From: Paenarthrobacter ureafaciens | Lineage (GTDB): Bacteria; Actinomycetota; Actinomycetes; Actinomycetales; Micrococcaceae | Assembly: GCF_004028095.1 (NCBI RefSeq) | Contig: NZ_SBHM01000007.1 | Span: forward strand, 2,170,001-2,234,000 | Length of the DNA: 64,000 nt | Direction: 5' to 3' | Shown here: positions 40,955 through 49,893 of the stretch, one piece after another | How the letters are laid out: the number at the start of each line of letters is the position of its first letter | Numbering within the stretch: the stretch's first letter is position 1 | Notes under the pieces: model-generated | Told to the model about the DNA's origin: nothing | Database searches by the model: none | Seen by the model: only the letters and a program-made list of their open reading frames with translations | Made by a program: the position numbers and the translations under genes

Positions 40955-40970
40955 GGGTTTAAATGAACCC
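40955..40970. promoter_or_regulatory. Second operator-like site gggtttaaatgaaccc
   Basis: An imperfect palindrome containing taaatgaa, as in 40904-40928. It is 25 nt past the XRE-cupin stop and 81 nt upstream of aguB. Confidence 0.5.
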
Positions 40971-40994
40971 TGTTCTTTTATGACCGGCGCGGAG

Positions 40995-41576
40995 TCAGCG
41001 CTTCGGCTTGGCCCTCAAGTGGATGCGCTCGCCTTGTTGTCCGAATAGGGTCAGGAGCTCAACCGGCTGGCTCGTGGCGCTGGCGAACCAATGCGGCGTG
41101 CGGGTGTCGAATTCCGCGGCCTCGCCGGCTTTGAGGACGAAGTCGTTCTCTCCAAGGATCAACCGGAGTTTCCCGTTGAGGATGTACATCCAGTCATATC
41201 CCTCGTGGGACTGCGGATTGGGCACCTCGTTTCCGGTGGCGCCGGGAAGGATCATCTTGAATGCCTGGATCCCGCCTGGCCGTCGAGTCAGCGGCAGGGC
41301 GGTGCCCCATTCGTGAACATGCGGCTTGAGATGCACGCGCGGATCGCCGGTCTCCGGGGCGTCAATGAGTTCCTCAAGCGGGACCTGGTGGAGCCTGGCG
41401 ATGGGCAGGAGGAGTTCCAGGGTGGGTTTTCGCTGGCCCGACTCAAGGCGGGAGAGTGTGCTCACCGAAATGCCGGTTGCCTCTGAGGCCTCGGCGAGCG
41501 TGACGTTGCGCTGGGTGCGGAGCGTCCTGAGGCGGGGGCCCACCGAGCCGAGGAGCTTGCTGAAATCCGGGTCCAT
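40995..41576 (-). CDS. XRE-cupin transcriptional regulator (PuuR-like)
   Basis: 193 residues. The N-terminal HTH_3 is LRTLRTQRNVTLAEASEATG plus ISVSTLSRLESGQRKP. The C-terminal cupin is SHEGYDWMYILNGKLRLILG plus GEAAEFDTRTPHWF. The same architecture as PuuR, the putrescine-responsive repressor. It lies directly upstream of aguB-aguA-permease on the same strand, with two inverted repeats between. ATG 41576 is chosen because further upstream the frame is antisense to the divergent oxidoreductase. Family sure, ligand inferred. Confidence 0.9.
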   Translation of the reverse strand: MDPDFSKLLGSVGPRLRTLRTQRNVTLAEASEATGISVSTLSRLESGQRKPTLELLLPIARLHQVPLEELIDAPETGDPRVHLKPHVHEWGTALPLTRRPGGIQAFKMILPGATGNEVPNPQSHEGYDWMYILNGKLRLILGENDFVLKAGEAAEFDTRTPHWFASATSQPVELLTLFGQQGERIHLRAKPKR

Positions 41577-41712
41577 GAACAGTAGTTTGCCATTGCAGCA
41601 AAGTTTCTTGCCAGTCCGAGGGTGGTCTCGAAACCATTGGCTAAGAGTGTTCAAGCCCCAGGATCTCCACAACAAGTCGAAGACCGGGGTCTGCAGTGGA
41701 AGGGACGGAAGC

Positions 41713-42708
41713 GTGGAAGAGCAATACGACGTCGTTGTTATCGGGGGCGGCGCGGCAGGGCTGAGCGCCGCTGTCACCTTGGGGCGGGCCCTTCGCTCCG
41801 TGCTCGTCATTGACGCGGGGGAGCCGCGAAATGCACCGGCGGCCGGAGTCCATGGATTTCTCTCGCGTGACGGCATGAATCCGAAGGAATTGTTGGCCGT
41901 TGGCCGTGATGAGGTCCGAAAATACGGCGGTGACGTGGTTAACGGGGCGGCCGTGGCGGCGCGTTCGACGGCGGAGCCCGGCGCAGGAGCGGAACCCGGC
42001 TTCGCGGTGGAGCTGGCGGATGGGCGGCGTGTGGCAGCCAGGCGCCTTCTGGTGGCCACAGGGTTGAGCGATGTGCTCCCGGACATCGGAGGCATCCATG
42101 AACGCTGGGGCCGGGATGTCCTCCATTGCCCGTACTGCCATGGCTGGGAAGTCCGGGACACCAAGATAGGCATCCTGGGCACGGGGCCGATGTCCATCCA
42201 CCAGACCCTGCTGTTCCGGCAGTGGAGCCCGAACATCACACTGTTCCTCAACGACGTCCTGAAGCTTAGCGATGAAGAGTGGGAGCAGTTGGCCGCCCGC
42301 TCCATCTCGGTGGTCGAGGGAAAAGTGAAGTCCCTGGTGGTCCGGGATGATGTCCTGACCGGCGTGGTCCTCGAATCCGGCAAGGAATTTCCGGTGGATG
42401 CGGCTGTTGTTGCTCCGCGGTTGGAAGCCCGGAGCGCCGTCCTCGAATCGTTGGGCATCAGGTCAGTCGGGCATCCAAGCGGCATTGGTCACTATGTGGA
42501 GTCGAGCGGACCCGCCGGGGCAACGGAAGTCCCGGGGGTTTGGGTGGCCGGAAACATCTCGGATCCCACCGGGCAGGTCATGGCATCGGCCGCCGCAGGA
42601 AACATGGCCGGCGCCGTGATCAACGCGGACCTCATGATGGCTGAAACCAAGGCAGCAACGGAATCCCGGCGACTCCAGGCGGCAGGGTCTCCCGCAGCCG
42701 GGCGCTGA
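41713..42708 (+). CDS. NAD(P)/FAD-dependent oxidoreductase, thioredoxin-reductase-like
   Basis: 331 residues. FAD motif DVVVIGGGAAGLSAAVTLGR, a CPYC pair in VLHCPYCHGWEVRD, and the C-terminal GVWVAGNISDPTGQVMASAA. It resembles low-molecular-weight TrxR-like proteins, but the NADPH-binding motif (GTGPMSIHQ) is unusual and no thioredoxin gene is adjacent, so the partner is unknown. GTG 41713 has agggac upstream. It diverges from the XRE-cupin gene (136-nt gap). Confidence 0.88.
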   Translation: MEEQYDVVVIGGGAAGLSAAVTLGRALRSVLVIDAGEPRNAPAAGVHGFLSRDGMNPKELLAVGRDEVRKYGGDVVNGAAVAARSTAEPGAGAEPGFAVELADGRRVAARRLLVATGLSDVLPDIGGIHERWGRDVLHCPYCHGWEVRDTKIGILGTGPMSIHQTLLFRQWSPNITLFLNDVLKLSDEEWEQLAARSISVVEGKVKSLVVRDDVLTGVVLESGKEFPVDAAVVAPRLEARSAVLESLGIRSVGHPSGIGHYVESSGPAGATEVPGVWVAGNISDPTGQVMASAAAGNMAGAVINADLMMAETKAATESRRLQAAGSPAAGR

Positions 42709-42754
42709 GCGGATAGCGTGGGGCAAAACCCGTCCAAGGCCAAAGGGGTACTCC

Positions 42755-43732
42755 ATGAAGATCGTCGTCATAGGCGGCAGCGGGCACATCGGCAGCTTCC
42801 TCGTTCCACGGCTGGTGCGCGCCGGCCATGAGGTCAACAACGTCAGCCGCGGACACCGAAAGCCCTATGTCGACGTGCCCGAGTGGAAGGATGTGCGCCA
42901 TGTGGCCGCGGACCGCGAGCAGGAGGACCGGTCAGGCACCTTCGGTGACCTGGTGGCGGGACTGAACGCCGACGTCGTCATTGACTTGGTCTGTTTCACG
43001 CTGGAGTCCGCTGATGGGCTGGTTGAAAAGCTGCGCGGTGCAACAGGTCATCTGCTGCACTGCGGTTCCATCTGGCGCTATGGTCCCAGTCGCAAAGTGC
43101 CCATTCCCGAGGATGCTGACCTGCCGCCTATCGGCGAATACGGGACCCGGAAGGACTCGATAGCACGGATGCTGAAGGCGGAGACGGCCGGCGGCGGCCT
43201 GGCAACCACTTCCCTGCACCCGGGGCACATCGTGGGTCCGGGTTGGCAACCGATCGGGCCGTTGGGGAACCTGGATCCGGAGGTTTGGTACACGCTCTCG
43301 GCCGGTCACGCCTTGAAGGTCCCCGACGGCGGCACGGCACTCATGCACCACGTCCACGCCGACGACCTTGCCCAGGCATTCCAGAAAGCCGTGGAACATC
43401 GCGGGGCAGCTGCGGGGGAGGACTTCAACATTGTTGCTCCCTCGGCCCTCAGCTCCAGAGGGTTCGCGGAAATCGCGGCTGGCTGGTTCGGCCGCGAGGC
43501 CAATCTTGAATCCATCACGTGGGACGAGTTCCGGGCATCGGACACGGAAGGGCATGCGGAAACAAGCTGGCAGCACCTGTACCGCAACCACTGTTTTTCC
43601 ATCCGCAAGGCCGAGTCACTCATCGGTTATGCGCCGATGTATGAACCGGAGGAGGCCATCTTCGAGTCCGTGCAGTGGCTGATCGACAACGAACAACTGC
43701 GGGTGGCGGGACCGCTGCGGGCGGGCAAATAG
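42755..43732 (+). CDS. NAD-dependent epimerase/dehydratase family protein
   Basis: 325 residues of the extended SDR family. The nucleotide motif is KIVVIGGSGHIGSFLVPRLV. Ser-Ile-Trp-Arg-Tyr (LHCGSIWRYG) and the following region suggest an atypical active site rather than the usual YxxxK. The substrate is unknown. The ATG follows aaaggggt by a good distance. It lies 46 nt after the oxidoreductase gene, probably co-transcribed. Confidence 0.9.
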   Translation: MKIVVIGGSGHIGSFLVPRLVRAGHEVNNVSRGHRKPYVDVPEWKDVRHVAADREQEDRSGTFGDLVAGLNADVVIDLVCFTLESADGLVEKLRGATGHLLHCGSIWRYGPSRKVPIPEDADLPPIGEYGTRKDSIARMLKAETAGGGLATTSLHPGHIVGPGWQPIGPLGNLDPEVWYTLSAGHALKVPDGGTALMHHVHADDLAQAFQKAVEHRGAAAGEDFNIVAPSALSSRGFAEIAAGWFGREANLESITWDEFRASDTEGHAETSWQHLYRNHCFSIRKAESLIGYAPMYEPEEAIFESVQWLIDNEQLRVAGPLRAGK

Positions 43733-43757
43733 CAGCCCGCGTGGTGCCGTCGCGGGC

Positions 43758-44777
43758 TTACCGGGCACGCGCGGGAGCCGTTGTCCCGCGCAGCACCAAT
43801 GTTGGCCCAATCAGGGTCTGCTCCGGCTTGAGTTCGGGGTCCTCCAGACGGTCCAGGAGCCTTCGTGCAGCGCTGGCGCCCACCACGTCGCTCCGGTTGT
43901 CGATGGATGTCAGATCAAGGAAGCGGGATTTGGCCAAAGGCGAGTTGTCATAACCGATCACGGAGACGTCATGCGGCACCGATAAACCGCGGGCCTTCAA
44001 GGCGGCGAAGGCACCCAGCGCCATGGTGTCGTTGGCGGCAAAGATCGCCGTGGTGTCCGGGTGGCGGTCCAGCAGCCGGCACGCGGAGGCGTAGCCGTCT
44101 TCTTCCGAGGTTCCGCTCGATTCCGCAACCAGGACCTCGACGCCGGCGGTCTCCATAGCGCGGCGGTAACCGGCCCGCCGGTGGTCGGAGGCGCCGTCGG
44201 ACCCTGAGAGGTGGCCTATGCGCGTGTGGCCCAGCCCGAGCAGGTGTTCGGCGGCCATGGCGCCGCCGCCGTCGTCGTCGTTGGTGATGAGGTCTGCCCC
44301 GGAGGGAACGCCCTTGCGCCAGCCCGCGACGACGGTGGGCACCCAGGTTCGTGCCAGCATCGATTCGCTGGGCTCGGCCGCAATGACCAGCGCGTCCACG
44401 TGCATGGCCAGGAGGCCGTCGGTCGCTTCCTTGATCCTGTTCTCGCCCGGCCTCGAATCGGCCACGGTGACTTGGTAGCCGAGGTCCGAAAGTACCGACT
44501 CCATGCCGCGGAGGAGATCCACGAACCAGAGATTCCGGTAGTCGTCGATGAGCAGTCCGATGCTCTTGGTCCGATTGCTCGCCAAGGTGGTGGCCGCGCG
44601 GCTGGGCCTGTAGCCGAGGTGGTTGATGGCGGCGTGGACGGCGTCGCGGCGCTTTGCACTGACCCTTTCAGGGTCCTTGAGGAAGAGCGAAACCAACGAC
44701 GGCGAGACGCCGGCTTCGGTGGCGACGTCGTAGAGGGTGGGGCGTCGGGTCTGGGGACTGTTCACGGGTTCAGGCAT
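43758..44777 (-). CDS. LacI family transcriptional regulator
   Basis: 339 residues. HTH PTLYDVATEAGVSPSLVSLF and the hinge helix PSRAATTLASNRTKSIGLLI, followed by a periplasmic-binding-like sugar domain (GYDNSPLAKSRFLDLTSIDN). ATG 44777 is chosen by family N-termini. It diverges from the Gfo/Idh gene, and the palindrome between them is a classical LacI-type site. It most likely represses that sugar operon; the inducer is unknown. Confidence 0.94.
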   Translation of the reverse strand: MPEPVNSPQTRRPTLYDVATEAGVSPSLVSLFLKDPERVSAKRRDAVHAAINHLGYRPSRAATTLASNRTKSIGLLIDDYRNLWFVDLLRGMESVLSDLGYQVTVADSRPGENRIKEATDGLLAMHVDALVIAAEPSESMLARTWVPTVVAGWRKGVPSGADLITNDDDGGGAMAAEHLLGLGHTRIGHLSGSDGASDHRRAGYRRAMETAGVEVLVAESSGTSEEDGYASACRLLDRHPDTTAIFAANDTMALGAFAALKARGLSVPHDVSVIGYDNSPLAKSRFLDLTSIDNRSDVVGASAARRLLDRLEDPELKPEQTLIGPTLVLRGTTAPARAR

Positions 44778-44860
44778 GCCTTTCGGGTCTGCTATCGAGG
44801 ATAGTCGGCACATCATTGACAGGACATATGGACATAGCTACGATCAATGCCAGTGCAAAA

Positions 44861-44874
44861 TTGTAGCGCTACAA
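44861..44874. promoter_or_regulatory. LacI-type operator ttgtagcgctacaa
   Basis: A perfect 14-bp palindrome with the central CG typical of LacI-family sites. It lies 49 nt upstream of the Gfo/Idh start, in the divergent region. Confidence 0.75.
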
Positions 44875-44922
44875 AATGCCGTCACGTGCCCCACGAAACG
44901 GCGAAATTTCGAAGGAGAAATC

Positions 44923-46110
44923 ATGGCTGAAAGCCTCGGCGTCGCCGTCATCGGTGCAGGCATGGCCGGCAAAGCCCACGCCGCCGCGTACCGCACGGCA
45001 TCCGCCCTCTACAGCCCGGTGCTGCCCCAGGTGCGGCTTGTATCGATCGGCGATGTCAACGCTGAGTTCGGTTCCGTGGCCGCCCGCCGGTTCGGGTACG
45101 AACGCAACGACGCGTCCTGGCAGGCAATCGCCGAAGCCGACGACATTGATGTGGTCAGTGTGGTCATCGCCAACCCGCTGCACCGGGAAGTGGTCGAGGG
45201 ATTGTTGGCGGCGGGCAAGCACGTGCTGTGCGAGAAGCCGCTCAGCGACACCCTCGAGGATGCCCGCGCCATGGCCGGGGCCGCCCGGGCTGCCGAAGCC
45301 CGCGGTAACCTGGCCCGCATCGGGTTCACCTTCCGCCGGACACCCGGGATTGCCTACATCCGCGAACTGATCAGGAACGGCGTCCTCGGAAACATACTGC
45401 ACTTCAGTGGCCGGTACTGGACCGACTATGGTTTCAGCCCCTCAGCTCCCATGAGCTGGCGATACAGAGGGGGCCCCGGCTCCGGTGCGCTGGCCGACGT
45501 CGGAAGCCACCTGACGTATGTTTCCGAGTTCCTGTGCGGCGACATTAAGTCCATCAGCGGCGGCCGCCTGGCAACGTCCATCAACAAGCGACCGCTGCCT
45601 TTGAGCGCAGTCATGGGCCATGACCATGTGGCCGTCAGCGACACTTTCGAGGCCGTGGAGAACGACGACTACGCGGCCTTCAATGCTGAGTTCGCCAATG
45701 GAGCGGGCAGTTTCGAGGTTTCCCGTGTGGCTGCCGGGCACGCCAACAGCCTCCAGTTCGAAGTGTTCTGCGAGAACGGGGGTGCGAAGTTCGACCAGCG
45801 CAGGCCCAATGAAATCCAGTTGTTCCTCAACGACGGGTCCGGCCTGCACAACGGGTACCGCCAGGTCATCCTGGGCCCGGGCCACCCGTACATTGCCGGT
45901 GGCCTGGCCATGGACGCGCCGGAGGTCGGCTTCGGCCAGAACGACGCCTTCGGTTATCAGGCCCGCGCCTTCCTGGAAGAAGTTGCCGGACTTTCCGAGG
46001 CGGAGTCGCTGCCCCGCTGTGCCACGTTCGACGAGGGCGTCCGCAACATGGAACTCCTTGGAGCCGTTACCGAATCAGCCCTGAACAACGGAAAGAAGAT
46101 CACGCTATGA
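44923..46110 (+). CDS. Gfo/Idh/MocA family sugar dehydrogenase
   Basis: 395 residues. NAD-binding start LGVAVIGAGMAGKAHAAAYR, the conserved CEKPLS, and a typical C-terminal alpha/beta domain (GSGALADVGSHLTYVSEFL). It likely oxidises a sugar or cyclitol imported by the cell. ATG 44923 has gaaggag upstream. The stop overlaps the next gene start (ATGA). The operator and LacI gene in front indicate substrate induction. Confidence 0.94.
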   Translation: MAESLGVAVIGAGMAGKAHAAAYRTASALYSPVLPQVRLVSIGDVNAEFGSVAARRFGYERNDASWQAIAEADDIDVVSVVIANPLHREVVEGLLAAGKHVLCEKPLSDTLEDARAMAGAARAAEARGNLARIGFTFRRTPGIAYIRELIRNGVLGNILHFSGRYWTDYGFSPSAPMSWRYRGGPGSGALADVGSHLTYVSEFLCGDIKSISGGRLATSINKRPLPLSAVMGHDHVAVSDTFEAVENDDYAAFNAEFANGAGSFEVSRVAAGHANSLQFEVFCENGGAKFDQRRPNEIQLFLNDGSGLHNGYRQVILGPGHPYIAGGLAMDAPEVGFGQNDAFGYQARAFLEEVAGLSEAESLPRCATFDEGVRNMELLGAVTESALNNGKKITL

Positions 46111-47125
46111 AACTCGGCGTCTACAACGCGATCCTGCACGACCGGTCCCTTCCCGAAGCCCTGAAAGTGATCGCGGACCTCGGCCTGACCGGCATCGAGA
46201 TCAACACGGGAGGATTCCTGCCCGCTGTCCACGTTCCCGGCATGGATCAGATTCTGGAGTCGGATGCCGCAAGGGACGATTTCCTGGGTATTTTCGAGGG
46301 CACGGGCGTCTCAATCGCGGGCTTGAACTGCAACGGCAATCCGCTGCACCCGCGCAGGGAAATCGGCGAAAAGCACGCCGAAGACATCCGCCGCTCCATC
46401 CGTTGGCCCATAGGCTCGGACAGGACAGGGTGGTGACCATGTCCGGTTTGCCCGGCGGCGAACCCGGCGCGACCGTCACCAACTGGGTGGTCAACGCATG
46501 GAACTCCGCGGCGTTGGACGTCCTGGATTACCAGTGGGGCGTGGCCGCCGATTTCTGGAAGGAAACCGACCGCCTCGCCGCCGACCACGGGGTAAAGGTA
46601 GCCCTAGAGCTTCACCCGCAAAACATCGTGTTCAACACCGCTGACGTCTACAAGCTCATCGAACTCACCGGAGCCACCCATGTGGGTGTGGAACTGGATG
46701 CATCCCACCTGTTCTGGCAGCAGATGGATCCCGTCGCGGTGGTGCGTGAGGTCGGTCCGCTGGTGTTCCAGGCGGCAGCCAAGGACGTGCGCGTGAACAA
46801 GGACCATGCCGCGCTCTACGGTGTGCTGGACAACAGCTTCCGCCGTCTTTCACCCGAGGAAAACCGCACCAATCTGGGCGGAGATGAGTGGGCCAACGAA
46901 TGGCCCAAGAACTCCGCCTGGGACTTCGTAGCCCTCGGCAGGGGCCACGACACCGCCTACTGGACCGAGTTCCTCCGCGCCCTGTACGAGGTGGATCCGG
47001 ACATGCTGGTCAACATCGAACATGAGGACACGTCCTTGGGACGAATCGAGGGGCTCGAAGTAGCTGCCAAAGTCCTCCGTGACGCTGACGCAGCTCTTGA
47101 GGCCTCGCTGAACATCCCGGCCTGA
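46107..47125 (+). pseudogene. Sugar phosphate isomerase/epimerase, one frameshift
   Basis: An AP_endonuc_2/xylose-isomerase-like TIM barrel. The first part (46107 on) is GVYNAILHDRSLPEALKVIA..ADLGLTGIEINTGGF to EDIRRSIR; the frame then ends at TGA 46434-46436. A second frame continues seamlessly as LAHRLGQDRVVTMSGLPGG to GLEVAAKVLRDADAALEAS. Restoring one T in cgttgg near 46402-46405 gives one protein of about 339 residues. It is coupled to the Gfo/Idh gene (ATGA). Metal-site residues (ELHPQN, ELDASHL) are intact, so a sequencing error is as likely as real loss. Confidence 0.85.
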
Positions 47126-47132
47126 CGCCGAA

Positions 47133-47190
47133 ACTGGCTGGCATTAGCGGTTGTTTTGAGGCGTCAGAACAACCCCTGGTGCCAGTCAGT
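47133..47190. terminator. Bidirectional hairpin between isomerase and fliW
   Basis: ctggca..ggttgttttga pairs with tcagaacaacc..tgccag around ggcg. It sits between converging genes and has the same build as the hairpin at 53673-53722. Confidence 0.65.
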
Positions 47191-47572
47191 TGGCGAGTTC
47201 GGCCCGCAGCGGGTACTCGCCGCCGTCGAGGATCACTTGAAGGCACACCCCGTTGGAGGGGTTTAGCAGGATCGGGGCCATGAGGTTCACGGTGGTCTTG
47301 TCCGCGGACGGGTTCACCACCACCAACACGTTGCCGTCAGCCGGCGAAGCGAGGCCAACAGCTTCAACCGCGAACGCCGGAAGGACCGGAGCGTAAGCAG
47401 GTACGTACACTGACGCGTCCGCCACGAACATCCGTACCTTCGGTTCGAGCGCCTCGAGGGCAAACAAACCTTCGGCGCCGGCGATCTCCCGCAGGGAGAA
47501 ACCCTCAGCATCCTCGAGTCCGGGCAAGGGCGAAGCGAAGCGCAGTGTCCAGGATGTCAACGCCGTGCTCAT
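47186..47572 (-). CDS. fliW: Flagellar assembly factor FliW
   Basis: 128 residues. FASPLPGLEDAEGFSLREI and VVVNPSADKTTVNLMAPILL are the FliW signature. FliW binds flagellin (FliC) and, in other bacteria, frees CsrA to repress flagellin translation. ATG 47572 overlaps the flgL stop by 4 nt. No csrA gene is visible within this window. It is the last gene of the flgN-flgK-flgL-fliW operon. Confidence 0.93.
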   Translation of the reverse strand: MSTALTSWTLRFASPLPGLEDAEGFSLREIAGAEGLFALEALEPKVRMFVADASVYVPAYAPVLPAFAVEAVGLASPADGNVLVVVNPSADKTTVNLMAPILLNPSNGVCLQVILDGGEYPLRAELAN

Positions 47573-48456
47573 CGCAGGAAATCCATGAGCGTCGGTTGCA
47601 GCACTTTGGCGGTCACCGCGAGGGCAACCTGATAGTTGGTTTCCTGCACCTTCAAGTCCATAACGGCCCTTCCCAAATCCAGGTCTTCCACCCGGGACCT
47701 CTGCGTTTCCAGAGTAGCTTTCATCCCTTCCAAGGAGTTTTGGGCCTGACCCAGGCGTGTCTGGCGCATCCCGACGTCGGCCCTTCCGTCGATGACGGCC
47801 TGGATGCGCCCGCCGATGGCTGCCAGGCGGCCATTGGGGTTGATGCCGGCACGGATGTCCGCGACGACGTCACCCACCACCGCGAAGGCCGAGCCGGCGC
47901 CCGTGCCGAAGATTGCACCGCCGTCGGAATCAACGCGCACGGTCCGCGAGGCGTCAACGCGGCGTTCCACCGAACTGCCGGACACCCCGTTGAACACCGG
48001 GGGAACAGTGTTGGTGAAGGCGCTGTCAGTGTCCGAGCTGCCCGCGAAGACATGACGGCCAAGGTACTGCGTATTGGCCTGCGTCAGGAGGTCCTCGCCC
48101 AAGCCCTCGATTTCGACGGCGATCGCCTGCCTGGCGGAATCGCTGAGTGTGCCGTTGGCTGCTTGGACAACGAGGTCGCGCACCCTGTTGAGGATGTTCG
48201 TCGCCTGTCCCAACGCAGTGTCGGCCGCAGCGAGCCAGCCGTTGCCGTCGCTGATGTTGGTGCCGTACTGGCTTGCTGCATTCAGCTGGCCCCGCAGGGC
48301 AATGGCTTGGGCTGCACCGGCGGGATCATCCGAAGGGCGGTTGATGTTTTTCAGCGTGAGCGCCCTGTCCTGCACCTCAGCCAACTTCGCTTGCGCGGAC
48401 TGCAGGCTTCGCTGCGAAGAGGCAGCCATCATCTGCGTAGTAACCCGATTGAGCAT
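47569..48456 (-). CDS. flgL: Flagellar hook-filament junction protein FlgL
   Basis: 295 residues with the flagellin-like N-terminus (NRVTTQMMAASSQRSLQSAQ, NRPSDDPAGAAQAI) and C-terminal helix (MDLKVQETNYQVALAVTAKV). It joins the hook to the filament with FlgK. The ATG is 3 nt past the flgK stop, with ggaagg at the flgK end as ribosome site. Confidence 0.95.
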   Translation of the reverse strand: MLNRVTTQMMAASSQRSLQSAQAKLAEVQDRALTLKNINRPSDDPAGAAQAIALRGQLNAASQYGTNISDGNGWLAAADTALGQATNILNRVRDLVVQAANGTLSDSARQAIAVEIEGLGEDLLTQANTQYLGRHVFAGSSDTDSAFTNTVPPVFNGVSGSSVERRVDASRTVRVDSDGGAIFGTGAGSAFAVVGDVVADIRAGINPNGRLAAIGGRIQAVIDGRADVGMRQTRLGQAQNSLEGMKATLETQRSRVEDLDLGRAVMDLKVQETNYQVALAVTAKVLQPTLMDFLR

Positions 48457-48459
48457 GGC

Positions 48460-49881
48460 TTACCTTCCTACAAGTCCGGTGCGGTTGATCAGGACATCCA
48501 AGGCTTCATCGATTGCCGTCATGACCCGCGCAGCGGCCTGGTACGCGTGCTGCCCTGCAAGGAGACTGATGTTCTCCTCGTCGAGGCTCACTCCTGAACC
48601 GGAGTTCCGGTGTACGACGGCGGATGCGCCCGCTGCGTCGGCCAGTTGCGAATGCTGTTGGGCTGCCCGGGAAGCCATTCCGATCGCCGAGACGACCCCG
48701 CTCCAGAAAACGTCGGGTGACGATTCAGCGGAACCGATTTGGGAGAGTCTGTCCGCCACGCTCCCGTCCAGCGCGCCGGATCCGACGGCTCCCGTGGCGA
48801 TGCCGGCGGCATTCGTAGGAACAATACGGATCGACATTGCGGCGGGGAGGCCCGGCGTGCTGGTGAAAAAGTCCAGGCCAGTTGCGCCGTTGCTGGACTG
48901 CCCGGTCCGGTGGATCGCGTTGACGTCGCTCATGAGCTGCGTGGTGAAAGCGTTGTAGGCGTCAGCGGTTTGTGCGATCACGCCGCCCGTCCCACTCCCA
49001 TTGGCCGGAGCCAGCAGCGACACCGCCCCGGCGAGTTCGCCGCCGTCGAGGTTCACCGCAGTACCGGGCCTGTCGGCCCACTCAAGCTGCACCGGCGTAG
49101 CTGCGGTACTGAGGCTCGTTGGGCCGGCAAGGGTGAGCGGGCGGACGGAGGTTCCTGAGACCAGGGCGTTGCCGCCGATGAAAACGTCCGCAGTTCCATC
49201 GGCGTTCACGCGGACACTGCCGCCGGACAAGGAAGCGATGGATTCCGTGATCTGGCTCCGGGCATCAATGAGTTCGTTCGCGGAGCCTCCGGCGGCGAGT
49301 GTTGAACGGATCTGCGCGTTGAGGTTCGCTACGCGGCCGGCAGCGGCGTTGAGCTCGTTGACGGAGGCGGCGGCTTCGCCGCGCACCCTGCTCCACTGGG
49401 CATCCAACGCCCCGTAGCCTGCCGATACTGTCTCCGACAGCGTGGCTGCGGCTTCCAGCAGGACCGACGCCGGAGCGGACTCGCCAGGGTGGTTGGCAAC
49501 TCCCTGCCAGGAAGCCCAAAAGCTGTGCAACGCCGTCGAAATCCCGTGCTCACCGGGCTCTTGGAGTGAGTCCTCAAGGCGCTGCATTTCCGTCGATCGG
49601 ACCGTGGCGTACCCGGAAGCAGCGGCCGTGTTCCGGACGCCGGCGTCGAGGAAGGTGTTGCCCAACCGCGCAATGCCATCCACGGAAACGCCTTGGCCCG
49701 CCTGAGCGTCACCCGGGTGCACGCCGGTCCGGCCCGGCGCTCCGATGGCCGACTGCTCGATCCGCTGCCGCGTGTAGCCCGGCGTAGCGGAGTTGGCGAT
49801 GTTTTGGCCTGCCAGGTTGATGGCCTGCTGGGCCGCGGTGAGGCCACGGTAGGCCGTGTTGAGTCCGCCGAATGTGCTCAC
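48460..49881 (-). CDS. flgK: Flagellar hook-associated protein 1 FlgK
   Basis: 473 residues. N-terminal rod-type motif TFGGLNTAYRGLTAAQQAIN and NSATPGYTRQR, C-terminal DEENISLLAGQHAYQAAARV MTAIDEALD. First hook-associated protein of the hook-filament zone. GTG 49881 has aagg 9 nt upstream. It lies 12 nt after flgN. Confidence 0.95.
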   Translation of the reverse strand: MSTFGGLNTAYRGLTAAQQAINLAGQNIANSATPGYTRQRIEQSAIGAPGRTGVHPGDAQAGQGVSVDGIARLGNTFLDAGVRNTAAASGYATVRSTEMQRLEDSLQEPGEHGISTALHSFWASWQGVANHPGESAPASVLLEAAATLSETVSAGYGALDAQWSRVRGEAAASVNELNAAAGRVANLNAQIRSTLAAGGSANELIDARSQITESIASLSGGSVRVNADGTADVFIGGNALVSGTSVRPLTLAGPTSLSTAATPVQLEWADRPGTAVNLDGGELAGAVSLLAPANGSGTGGVIAQTADAYNAFTTQLMSDVNAIHRTGQSSNGATGLDFFTSTPGLPAAMSIRIVPTNAAGIATGAVGSGALDGSVADRLSQIGSAESSPDVFWSGVVSAIGMASRAAQQHSQLADAAGASAVVHRNSGSGVSLDEENISLLAGQHAYQAAARVMTAIDEALDVLINRTGLVGR

Positions 49882-49893
49882 AGGGTTGCCTTC

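Noticed and set aside
41577..41712. A palindromic operator between XRE-cupin and FAD oxidoreductase
   Set aside because: Only short ttgc/gcaa pairs were seen; too weak to call.
41577..42485. N-terminal extension of the XRE-cupin frame
   Set aside because: It runs antisense through the FAD oxidoreductase; the HTH domain starts right after ATG 41576.
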